The position numbers were made by a program, and so were the translations under genes. 64,000 nt of DNA, taken from the NCBI GenBank assembly GCA_949128115.1, contig OX421963.1:83213602-83277601 (forward strand). Direction: 5' to 3'. The notes beneath the pieces were generated by a model. It made no database searches and had not been told where the DNA came from. It saw only the letters and a program-made list of their open reading frames with translations. This DNA comes from Anaspis maculata. Its lineage: Eukaryota > Arthropoda > Insecta > Coleoptera > Scraptiidae. Every line of letters starts with the position of its first letter. The stretch's first letter is position 1. This document shows positions 56,002 to 64,000 of the stretch, in pieces.

Positions 56002-57371
56002 GTGTCCCTGTTACGTCAGGAAAGTGGAATTGGCGAAGAATCAAATCGGCTATTCGGAGGAGGATTCGAACCAAAAAAACGGGGAGAGATGAGAAGTGAT
56101 GAAGAACGAATTGGAAAGTCGACGACCATAGCGAGCGTCAGGATGGAACTTGAGTGTCGCGATTCAACTATATGTTTCTGGAATAGCAACGGCCTTTCGA
56201 CCGTTTCAGACTTTTTTGTGGACGTCTTTTCCGGCTTTGGATTCGATTTTTTCTGGGTCTGTGAGACGTGGTCAACATCTGAGGTCCAGGTGCCCGCTTT
56301 TCTCGCTGACCACTATTTTGTCATAAGCTTTCCTGCGGTAACGGAGAAGTCACGTGGAAGAGCCAGCGGCGGCTTGGCAATTTTTTATAAGAAATATGTT
56401 GCAGGTTTATCAGGATTCGCTGGAAGAGTTTGTCAATGTTACCGGAAACACTATCAGTATTGTGGCTGGCGACTTCAATGCGAGGGTGGGTGGGAGTGAT
56501 GGGGCTGTCTCGGGCTTGCTGAAGGGGTGCGCTCTGTATCAGGATAGACTAAGCCTTGACCGCGTGTGTAGTCCCAGGGGTCGCGACCTGATGGGATTCA
56601 TGAGTGAGTTTTCATTGACCTTGTTGAATGGTAGAGTGCGGGGCGACAGACCTGCTCAGTTCACCTTTAGTAGTGCATCGATGACGATTACGTTCAGTCC
56701 TTGGAGTCTTCTTTTTTGGTGGCGCCTCCGGTGGAAGTGGAGGAGATGCATATAAATTTCTGCACAGCCATAACGCAGACGGCAATGTCTGTCGGAATGG
56801 TGGTTGGGAGCGCCGAGTTTTCTGGCTACCGCATTACCAGGAACCCCTGGTTTGATAAAGCCTGTAGAACTGCTATGAAATCAGTAAGAAAACTTCTTAG
56901 AGATTTTCGCTCAAATAGGAGTGATTCTGCGTTCAAGTCTTATATTGAAGCGAAGAAGAAATACTGTGCACTTGTAAAATCAAAAAAGAGCGAACACGAA
57001 AAAGGTATTGTGGTCGAACTAAGCAGCTCAAGGAATCAGTCTCAATTCTGGCGGACGGTCAACAGATTTCGTCGCGGTTACTCACCGTCTCCGCTTACTG
57101 TTCGCAAGTGGACAGCTTTTTACTGCAATCTTTATCCCAGTACAATACTTGATAATAACGTGTTCATTGATGCCAGAAATCCCACACTTGATGCTGCTAT
57201 AACGTTGGACGAGCTAATATGTGTACTGTCTGGAAGTCAAAATAACAAGGCACCGGGCAGTGGCACAAGGCCCAAAATCGCTTTGGGGTCCGTTTCTTAT
57301 TGCCTGCCTTTGTGGGGGATGGGATATCCTGATCTGCTGGAGAGAGTTCAGATGGAGTTTTTTAGACGACT
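56002..57371 (+). pseudogene. LINE ORF2 remnant with internal deletions (endonuclease kept in part)
   Basis: Three frames carry successive parts of a Jockey/R1-like ORF2. An apurinic endonuclease start (FWNSNGLSTVSDFF, VCETWST) lies at about 56160-56390. The conserved SIVAGDFNARVGG motif is at about 56452-56495, followed by endonuclease sequence to about 56690. The linker before RT is at 56750-57160 (NPWFDKACRTAMKSVRKLL, SQFWRTVNRFRRG). RT motif 0 is at 57240 (NNKAPGSG). From there the frame jumps to a C-terminal block (YCLPLWGMGYPDLLERVQME), so the whole RT catalytic core is deleted. The remnant is cut at 57371/57372 by the LTR of the next element. Confidence 0.75.
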
Positions 57372-58677
57372 TGCCACGATCTTTTTCTCACTAGAGGGTA
57401 TACTCACCGGACATCAGACTTGCACTCGGCTAAAGCTCAGGGGAGTGGTCGTGCAGTAAAAATTAGTAGAAAAAAATAAATAAATAAGGCGCCAGGTAGT
57501 TTCTTCCGTTAGCTTAATGTCTGTGTCGGTTTGGAAACTACCAAATACTTACTAGTATAAAATAATGTCTCAGACTTCGAAGTGAATCTTTCTTTTGGAT
57601 AGATTAGAGAAGTAAGAATACGTAAGCTCAAAGTAATATTTAACAATTTATTGAATACAGCAGGGTCTTGACCGGAGAGGATAGGCAGACCGGCTAATGA
57701 GGCCGAAACAGCCCTACTGTCGGTTGCACTGAGAAACAAAACAGTTTCGTGCTATCGCAATGAAGCGGATTGCGCAATGGATCCTTTCGTTTAGTTTACC
57801 CTACCTACCTACGTACGTACGTGAAATAGGAAATAGGTTCCGGGGATCGGGATAACGTTTCTTTCGCACGGGATTGTTTTAGCTCCTGATTTGTGCACTT
57901 TCAGTGAATCGAGTTGCTACAAATTACTGCCAATCTAACTACCTCGACGGTCAGGCAACTGACGTCTGCGTTGACATTTTTTTATAATAACAACAAATAA
58001 ATAAAACAGGTACACTGAGTTCAGATATTGGAATTATCGCTTTTCAACTGGGATAAAATTGGAACGCTCTGACCTTGCAGGAAGAAAGGAAGACCATGCG
58101 GCACCTGCACCGAACAAAGGTTCTTCTTCTCGGGCTAACACGATGTATCCCAGACCATGCGCGTCCTTCCTCCTTCCAGTCCTCCGCTCAACAAGCTTGC
58201 CGAAGTTTCAGCTCGACTGTTCGACGCAAGATGACAGCCGACGTCACCGATGCTGTACCAGACCAAATCCCAGGAAAAACGAGTAGAAATACAAATACGA
58301 ACTAAGTCGAACTAAAGTAAAAGCAGGAAGAAAAGAACCCTGAAAAAGGAATGAGGTTAGGTATGGAACGGCACGAGGATGGTCTCCAAGAACTCACCCT
58401 AGAACAAGGGGTTCAATCACGCTCAGGTATGACGCAGAGATGATGTCTCCGGAACGTTGAGGCGCTTACAGCGTGAAGGCACTTGAAGGGTGTTAAGGTA
58501 GAAACCTATCGAGCTCGTCTGCAATTTATCGGCATCAACAGGCCAGCAAAACGATCTCCCCTTTCGCGCTGCAGAAAAACCCAAAACTATTCCCGAAAAA
58601 CAAAATCGGTCAACCACCACCTGACATCGTTGCCAAGGACGGTCGGCTAGATCGAAACGGAATTTCAGACCGTTACA
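57372..58677 (-). repeat. 3' LTR (about 1.3 kb) of minus-strand Ty3/gypsy element
   Basis: On the minus strand the LTR starts TGTAACGGTC right after a purine-rich GTTAGGGTGGGG tract and ends in CA at 57372. Its last 472 bp match 63528-64000 with about two differences (one substitution, one extra T). It contains a (CTAC/GTAC)n stretch near 57795. The target-site duplication cannot be checked because the other LTR leaves the window. Confidence 0.85.
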
Positions 58678-58689
58678 CCCCACCCTAAC
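58678..58689 (-). promoter_or_regulatory. Polypurine tract of minus-strand gypsy element
   Basis: GTTAGGGTGGGG on the minus strand directly precedes the LTR TG, in the expected primer position. Confidence 0.7.
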
Positions 58690-58767
58690 TTCCATGAGGA
58701 AGACTTCCTTCTTAGGAAAAGATTCCGAACTAAACAAAAAAAAAATTACGACACAACGGCAACGTAA

Positions 58768-61080
58768 CTAACTCGCAACGGTTGCACGGTCGTTATTTTC
58801 ATCAAAGTTATCGGTAGCTTGGAAAGGTTTCAAATCTTGAACGTGCCAAATCCCTGCTTGGTCGCCAACTTCATTTTCCAATTCGTAAGTCCACGAACCA
58901 AGTTTTTTACGAACTTTATATGGTCCTACGAATGTTGGACCTAGCTTCGCGCAATAAAATTTCGTAGCATCAGAGAGGGATTTATTTTTTCGCCAAACCA
59001 AATCGTTCTCTTGGTACTGCACGGGTCTTCTTCGCAAATTATATTGTCGTTTATTCCGTTCAAAAGCTTGCTGCAACTTGGTGCACACATCTTTGAACAT
59101 CCTGACAAACCCGGTACGCCTCTTTTCCACGTCATAAACTTCTGGAATTTCACCGGAGAAAACGTGTGGAACATGCTCGTCACCGAGATGAACATACTCC
59201 CTTCCAAAGTTTACGAAATAAGGGCTGTGTCCTATGGTTTCGTGTTTGGCAGTCCGTATCGCGCAAGCAATACCAGCAAGATGGTCAGCCCAACTACGTT
59301 GGTTTTCACCGACATAGGAAGACAACATAGTTTTCACGACGCGATTCACGCGTTCGGCGGGATCAGCACGAGGATAATATAAGGGAGTGAAATAAATTTT
59401 CACTTTGTAACGTTCGCACAGTTTTTTAAACATCTTGGAGTTCATTTGGACACCATTATCACAAATTAAATACTGTGGTACACCATAGATAAGAAAAATG
59501 TTTTCCTCAACGATTTTTGCCAACGCTTTAGCCGTGGCTGATCGAACAGCAAACAGAAGTACATATTTACTAAAGTAATCCGACACGCAGAGAATATGAG
59601 TATGTCCAGTGGAGGAACGAGGTAAAGGGCCGACAAAGTCGAGACTTATCATTTGCCATGGATGTGTCACAACAGGCTTCGAACCCATTAATCCTGCAGG
59701 CAACTTCTGCTCAGGCTTCTGACTACCACAGACCTTGCAACCACGAACATACTTAATCACACTTCCCTTCATCTTTGGCCAAAAATACTTTTCCGTCAAT
59801 CTTCCATAGGTTTTGTACACGCCTAAGTGTCCCGCTCGGACTTCGTCATGGTATCGTCTCAACAGTATCACGCGGTATTCTTTCAGAACTACAACTTTCC
59901 AACAGTCTCCATCGGTAAATTCAGGAATGCGCTTTTCGACATACTTGTAAACAGATCCGTTGTCTACGCGCCACTTTGAATAACGAATCGGATCAACCGT
60001 GATTTTCTGTATCATGCTCTTGTACCAAGCATCACAGGTATCAGCAAAAGAACTTGCTTCTGACATAGTTTTTGTCAATGCACTAACCGACACTGGAACA
60101 GATCGAGAAAGAAAATCAGGTACAATATGATCTTTACCCTTTCGATGAACAATGGTGAAGTCAAAGGCTTGCAGACGTAACGCCCATCTGGAAAGTCGTC
60201 CCGTTGGATCTTTCAACCGGTTCAACCATAACAAAGAAAAATGATCCGTAATTACGGTAAAGCGAGAACCTTCAAGATACGGCCGAAGTTTTTCTATAGA
60301 CCATATCACACATAAGCATTCACGCTTAGTAGTTAAAAACTTTCTCTCTTGTGCTGTCAACGATCGAGATAAATAACAAATGACTTTTTCACCGTCGTCG
60401 AATTCTTGAGTTAAAACGGAACCTAGCCCATACGCACTAGCATCACACTGTAAGGTAAACGGACGAGTAAAATCTGGACATTGGAGAACAGGTGCAGTCA
60501 TGAGACATTTCTTGATCGACTGAAAGGATTCATCACATTCAGAACTCCACGCGAATTTTTCATTTTTGCGAGTGAGTGCTGTAAGTGGTACAGAAATAGA
60601 AGCGAAATTCTTCACGAACCGACGGTACCACGATGCCATACCTAAGAAACTGCGTACTTGTTTTGCTGTGCGGGGTACCGGAACATTCGAAATGGCTTCT
60701 ACCTTACCTGGATCCACATGTAATCCAAACTTATGAACAACATAACCCAAATATTTCAGTTCTGGACGACAGAACTGACACTTTTCACGATTGAGCGTTA
60801 ATCCAGCATCAAGTAATCTTTCAATGACCTTTGATAAAATTTTCAGATGTTTTTCAAAATTGTCGCTAATGACGATTATGTCATCTAAATATATGAAGAC
60901 ATTTCCTTGCATTTCAGGACCAATGACGTTATCAATGAGACGTTGGAAAGTAGCAGGAGCGTTTGTGAGACCAAACGGCATTACTTGGAATTGGTAATGT
61001 CCACCAGCAACAACAAAAGCTGTCAGTTCTTTGGACGACTCTTTCATTGGTATTTGCCAATAAGCGCTTCTTATATCCAA
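58768..61080 (-). CDS. Pol, C-terminal part: RT, RNase H and integrase (Ty3/gypsy)
   Basis: This 770-codon frame begins in RT motif A (Asp at residue 2 of MDIRSAYWQI), with the PFGLTNAPATFQ block and catalytic YLDD at 64-67. The RT connection (VRSFLGMASWYRRFVKNFAS), an RNase H start (LQCDASAYGLGSVL) and the DHFSLLWLNRL and HRKGKDHIVPDFLSR signatures follow. Integrase has its HHCC finger (HDEVRAGHLGVYK to GCKVC) and core (SLDFVGPL, ICDNGVQM, DPAERVNRVVK). A GPY/F-like C-terminus (LGPTFVGPYKVRKKLGSWTY) closes it. No chromodomain or envelope ORF is seen. It was one frame with the upstream ORF and is now split by a short lesion at about 61081-61115. The stop lies about 90 bp before the 3' LTR. 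Confidence 0.9.
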   Translation of the reverse strand: MDIRSAYWQIPMKESSKELTAFVVAGGHYQFQVMPFGLTNAPATFQRLIDNVIGPEMQGNVFIYLDDIIVISDNFEKHLKILSKVIERLLDAGLTLNREKCQFCRPELKYLGYVVHKFGLHVDPGKVEAISNVPVPRTAKQVRSFLGMASWYRRFVKNFASISVPLTALTRKNEKFAWSSECDESFQSIKKCLMTAPVLQCPDFTRPFTLQCDASAYGLGSVLTQEFDDGEKVICYLSRSLTAQERKFLTTKRECLCVIWSIEKLRPYLEGSRFTVITDHFSLLWLNRLKDPTGRLSRWALRLQAFDFTIVHRKGKDHIVPDFLSRSVPVSVSALTKTMSEASSFADTCDAWYKSMIQKITVDPIRYSKWRVDNGSVYKYVEKRIPEFTDGDCWKVVVLKEYRVILLRRYHDEVRAGHLGVYKTYGRLTEKYFWPKMKGSVIKYVRGCKVCGSQKPEQKLPAGLMGSKPVVTHPWQMISLDFVGPLPRSSTGHTHILCVSDYFSKYVLLFAVRSATAKALAKIVEENIFLIYGVPQYLICDNGVQMNSKMFKKLCERYKVKIYFTPLYYPRADPAERVNRVVKTMLSSYVGENQRSWADHLAGIACAIRTAKHETIGHSPYFVNFGREYVHLGDEHVPHVFSGEIPEVYDVEKRRTGFVRMFKDVCTKLQQAFERNKRQYNLRRRPVQYQENDLVWRKNKSLSDATKFYCAKLGPTFVGPYKVRKKLGSWTYELENEVGDQAGIWHVQDLKPFQATDNFDENNDRATVAS

Positions 61081-61085
61081 CGAAC

Positions 61086-61823
61086 TTAGTTACTTTTCTT
61101 CTTTAGCTGATCTAAAATATTAGAAATGAGTGGTAAAGGATAAGCATCTTTCTTTGTCACAGCATTCAGACGTCTGTAGTCTACACAAAATCGAATAGAA
61201 CCATCTTTCTTGGGAATCAAGAGAACAGGTGCCGACCAAGCACTTCGAGAAGGTTCAATGACATTAGCTGCCAACATCTTCTGAATCTCTTCGTCTATAA
61301 TTTTCTGACGTGGTGGTGACACAGGATAAAACCTCTGTTTTATCGGAGCGGAATCTACTACAATTTCATGTTCAGCCGCCGTGATTCTTCCTAAACCATC
61401 TTTCATACGCAAAAACACATCATCCAAAAGCTGTTCCAGAGCAAAACGTTGGGCTTGACTTAAGTCTTCTTCACTTCGCACACCAGTAATCACTCTAGAC
61501 AAGGCTGACGCACTAGGCGCACTACCAAAATACCACATATCCCTACGTAAGTCAGGAATGAACTCCATGACTTTCCAAAAATTGATACCGAGAACAAGAG
61601 AATGAGTTAAATCCGGAACTATCAAAACATCAACAACTTTTTCTTTGTTCATGACACAAATTGGTACAGACGCATACCCTAAACTTTGACACGTTTCACC
61701 GTTTGCCACTTTAACTTCAACAACAACAGGATTATTAACACGAATACCAAGGTTTTGGAATATCTGCCAGCCATTTCCACCTACTATGGTATCTGTAGCC
61801 CCAGAATCCAACAAACCTAACAT
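61086..61823 (-). CDS. Pol, N-terminal part: aspartic protease and RT start
   Basis: The frame carries the protease motif [14 protein letters not shown] near its start and an RT N-terminus with [19 protein letters not shown] and [20 protein letters not shown]. It then stops just before RT motif A, which resumes in another frame at 61080. The open reading actually extends upstream of the first Met to overlap the end of gag, in the -1 frame relative to gag, so pol is probably expressed by -1 frameshifting. I did not find a clear slippery heptamer. Confidence 0.85.
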   Translation of the reverse strand: MLGLLDSGATDTIVGGNGWQIFQNLGIRVNNPVVVEVKVANGETCQSLGYASVPICVMNKEKVVDVLIVPDLTHSLVLGINFWKVMEFIPDLRRDMWYFGSAPSASALSRVITGVRSEEDLSQAQRFALEQLLDDVFLRMKDGLGRITAAEHEIVVDSAPIKQRFYPVSPPRQKIIDEEIQKMLAANVIEPSRSAWSAPVLLIPKKDGSIRFCVDYRRLNAVTKKDAYPLPLISNILDQLKKKSN

Positions 61824-61912
61824 TGAAAAACCAAAAATTTGAACTTTCAGATATGGACGTTGATCATCTCCTGCATGCGACAGGATATAATCAAGAATGA
61901 CTTGTTTTGAGT

Positions 61913-63388
61913 TTAATTTGACCGTTGGTTTTGCTTGCGAGTGTCGAACACGGTCGTATTGACACTCCGGTAATCGTTTTTCGAGTTTCTTTTAGTGTTA
62001 CAATCGACACAATCTGGCTTTCGAACATTGGGCTTACCACAACCAAAACAGTGTATATTCGTGGAAAAATTCTTATTGAGGGGACAAGAAGACCTGAGAT
62101 GTCCTTTCTTGGAGCATCTCCAACAGAGTACCTCTGTGGAATCATGTTCACGACGATCTGACGTAGAAGGCTTAGAGAAAGAAGAAACAGTAGCTTGTCT
62201 CGGAATAGTTTCAACGAAAGCAAAGCTTGGCTCAACCATGGTGTTTTTCTTTGCAGGAGCTTGATGGTTTTCTGACCTAAACTTCTTTATTTCTAACAAT
62301 AAACACTCTTGTTCCAACTGTTCCAAGGTAGTAACCGTACCTAAATGCATCGCATAAAATGGAGCAAGATTTGGAATGATGATGTTCATCTGTGCCGTCT
62401 CAGAAAGAGTTCCATAACGTTTGAACAAAGCCTGCATGTTCGCCAAATAATCAATGATACCTTCAGTAGCACCTTGAGTACGATTCACGATATCTTTCAA
62501 CAATCGAGACTGGTAATCGGGTGGTTGATAATGTCTTCTCAATAATCTTGACAATTCCGTCCAGTTAGAAACGCGAGACTTGTTAAACCTAAACCAAGTT
62601 AAGGCTTTACCTGTGAAAAGATCAATCGCAGAATCAAATAATTCTTCCGAAGAAATTCTTCGTGAAGTCTTTTTTTCATCTACCAAATCCAGGAATTGAT
62701 TGATTGACATATCACGTGATTCTCCGCTGAATTTTAAATTCCATTCATAAACCGGTTCAGACATAGACGTTCGAGAAAGAGAAATATTTTGAAAAGTAGA
62801 ATTAACAATTGGCAATGAATTTTCAACATCGGATTCTGAAGATGTACTTTCATTCGAGTCGTCGTCAGATTCTGGTTTAGCCGCACTAGTATTGAATAAC
62901 GCGCTCATATTCAACTTAACCTTTGGACCTTTATCCAAAATATCCAAAAGAACAAGTACTTGAGGCAAAAGTTTTGAACGAGTTTCAATTTGTTCTAACG
63001 CCATCTTTGATACATTAAGCCGATTAACACGTTTAATCAGATGATTGAGTCTTGAGCGTAGTCTTTTTGATACTTTAACTGGAATTACCGTACCGACATA
63101 TTCTTTCAATGTTTCAGAATGCTCGGCGACCTTGTCGTTCAACAGATTAAGCTCTTCTTCAAAATCGACAGTATACTCAATCTGAGTCAACTGTTGACCT
63201 GATTTTTCGAAACGTACGAGTGAACGCAATGACGACCGCATGTCATCAACAGACGTACTAGCTTCATCGACTTGAACATCTCGAATCAGCAATTCGTTTT
63301 TGAGTTCATCTTTTCTCAGATGATTAACCTCCATACTTACCAATTGAAGATAACAATAGAAATAAAATAAAATCAAAGATTTCTTCAA
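61913..63388 (-). CDS. Gag of minus-strand Ty3/gypsy element
   Basis: This 491-codon frame has a central capsid-like region ([20 protein letters not shown], then [19 protein letters not shown] and [20 protein letters not shown]). A CCHC zinc knuckle [14 protein letters not shown] lies at about residues 422-435. A second one, at about 447-460, keeps its three Cys but has Val in place of His. The capsid forms the particle and the knuckle binds RNA (family knowledge). The 5' end lies about 140 bp inside the right LTR. No stop or frameshift was seen. Confidence 0.85.
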   Translation of the reverse strand: MKKSLILFYFYCYLQLVSMEVNHLRKDELKNELLIRDVQVDEASTSVDDMRSSLRSLVRFEKSGQQLTQIEYTVDFEEELNLLNDKVAEHSETLKEYVGTVIPVKVSKRLRSRLNHLIKRVNRLNVSKMALEQIETRSKLLPQVLVLLDILDKGPKVKLNMSALFNTSAAKPESDDDSNESTSSESDVENSLPIVNSTFQNISLSRTSMSEPVYEWNLKFSGESRDMSINQFLDLVDEKKTSRRISSEELFDSAIDLFTGKALTWFRFNKSRVSNWTELSRLLRRHYQPPDYQSRLLKDIVNRTQGATEGIIDYLANMQALFKRYGTLSETAQMNIIIPNLAPFYAMHLGTVTTLEQLEQECLLLEIKKFRSENHQAPAKKNTMVEPSFAFVETIPRQATVSSFSKPSTSDRREHDSTEVLCWRCSKKGHLRSSCPLNKNFSTNIHCFGCGKPNVRKPDCVDCNTKRNSKNDYRSVNTTVFDTRKQNQRSN

Positions 63389-63527
63389 ATCCCTTTGCGT
63401 TCCAGATATACCTGATAACTACTTAAACTTGAAAAATGTGAGTAACTATTTTATTTACGTAGGTACTTCTCTAACCTTCCTTGAGAAATTGTCAACAGAC
63501 TGGTCCCACGTTTTAGGGTGCCAATTA
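63389..63527 (-). other. Leader and possible primer-binding site of gypsy element
   Basis: On the minus strand the LTR ends in GTGGCA and is followed by TAAT and TGGCACCCTAAAACG, a plausible tRNA primer-binding site starting with TGG. The tRNA is not identified. Confidence 0.45.
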
Positions 63528-64000
63528 TGCCACGATCTTTTTCTCACTAGAGGGCATACTCACCGGACATCAGACTTGCACTCGGCTAAAGCTCAGGGGA
63601 GTGGTCGTGCAGTAAAAATTTAGTAGAAAAAAATAAATAAATAAGGCGCCAGGTAGTTTCTTCCGTTAGCTTAATGTCTGTGTCGGTTTGGAAACTACCA
63701 AATACTTACTAGTATAAAATAATGTCTCAGACTTCGAAGTGAATCTTTCTTTTGGATAGATTAGAGAAGTAAGAATACGTAAGCTCAAAGTAATATTTAA
63801 CAATTTATTGAATACAGCAGGGTCTTGACCGGAGAGGATAGGCAGACCGGCTAATGAGGCCGAAACAGCCCTACTGTCGGTTGCACTGAGAAACAAAACA
63901 GTTTCGTGCTATCGCAATGAAGCGGATTGCGCAATGGATCCTTTCGTTTAGTTTACCCTACCTACCTACGTACGTACGTGAAATAGGAAATAGGTTCCGG
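63528..64000 (-). repeat. 5' LTR (partial) of minus-strand gypsy element, cut by window end
   Basis: Matches 57372-57843 with one substitution (T/C near 57399 and 63555) and one extra T near 63620. The rest of the LTR, and any flanking target duplication, lie beyond 64000. Confidence 0.9.

Noticed and set aside
57534..57739. Identical 76-codon ORFs at 57509-57739 and 63666-63896
   Set aside because: They are the same LTR segment read twice; an ORF within an LTR, not a gene pair.

Overview
This window looks like insect nuclear DNA. It is AT-rich and has almost no long host ORFs. It carries one GC-rich exon of a knirps-family nuclear receptor (an arthropod gap-gene family) with a spliceosomal acceptor, and it is dense in nested transposable elements. 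A beetle or another insect with many short mobile elements would fit; the sequence alone does not fix the species.

Host gene: 15517-16434 (+) is the last coding exon of a kni/knrl/eg-type orphan receptor. It starts inside the DNA-binding domain at the family's intron position and ends with two PxDLS/T-type CtBP docking motifs. The first exon was not found in the window. I saw no other convincing host gene. The relatively repeat-poor stretches (about 2.3-4.0, 7.1-10.7, 23.0-25.3, 38.3-41.0 and 46.3-48.1 kb) may hold cis-regulatory DNA, but that is inference.

Left third (0-23 kb): palindromic elements with TA flanks and CAGGGTG- or CAGGTGTCC-type ends (97-1083, 1258-2002, 17125-18656, 21564-22246), and minus-strand Ty3/gypsy remnants (4390-5549, 5870-6880, 11555-14750, 19485-22986). 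The remnants were later hit by LINE tails and MITEs, several with recognisable target-site duplications (TSDs).

Middle (25-46 kb): a mariner/Tc1-like transposase pseudogene; a roughly 9-kb hAT-type composite (27181-36138) with exact 8-bp TSDs; inside it a recent Ty3/gypsy element (29688-33946) with visually identical 181-bp LTRs, a 5-bp TSD and one open 1180-codon gag-pol frame that lacks the RNase H region; further palindromic elements; and a LINE whose reverse-transcriptase frame holds a MITE and a (TA)n microsatellite.

Right third (46-64 kb): a 1.84-kb foldback with TAA flanks; a truncated tRNA-derived SINE; an unusual 2.8-kb block (50121-52930) made of two head-to-tail units, each a roughly 40-bp degenerate minisatellite bounded by inverted arrays of a 15-16 bp motif; a decayed LINE (56002-57371); and a nearly intact minus-strand Ty3/gypsy element (57372 to beyond the window end), about 1.3-kb LTRs, that interrupts that LINE. 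All mobile-element calls are by eye from motifs and terminal symmetry; no database search was run.
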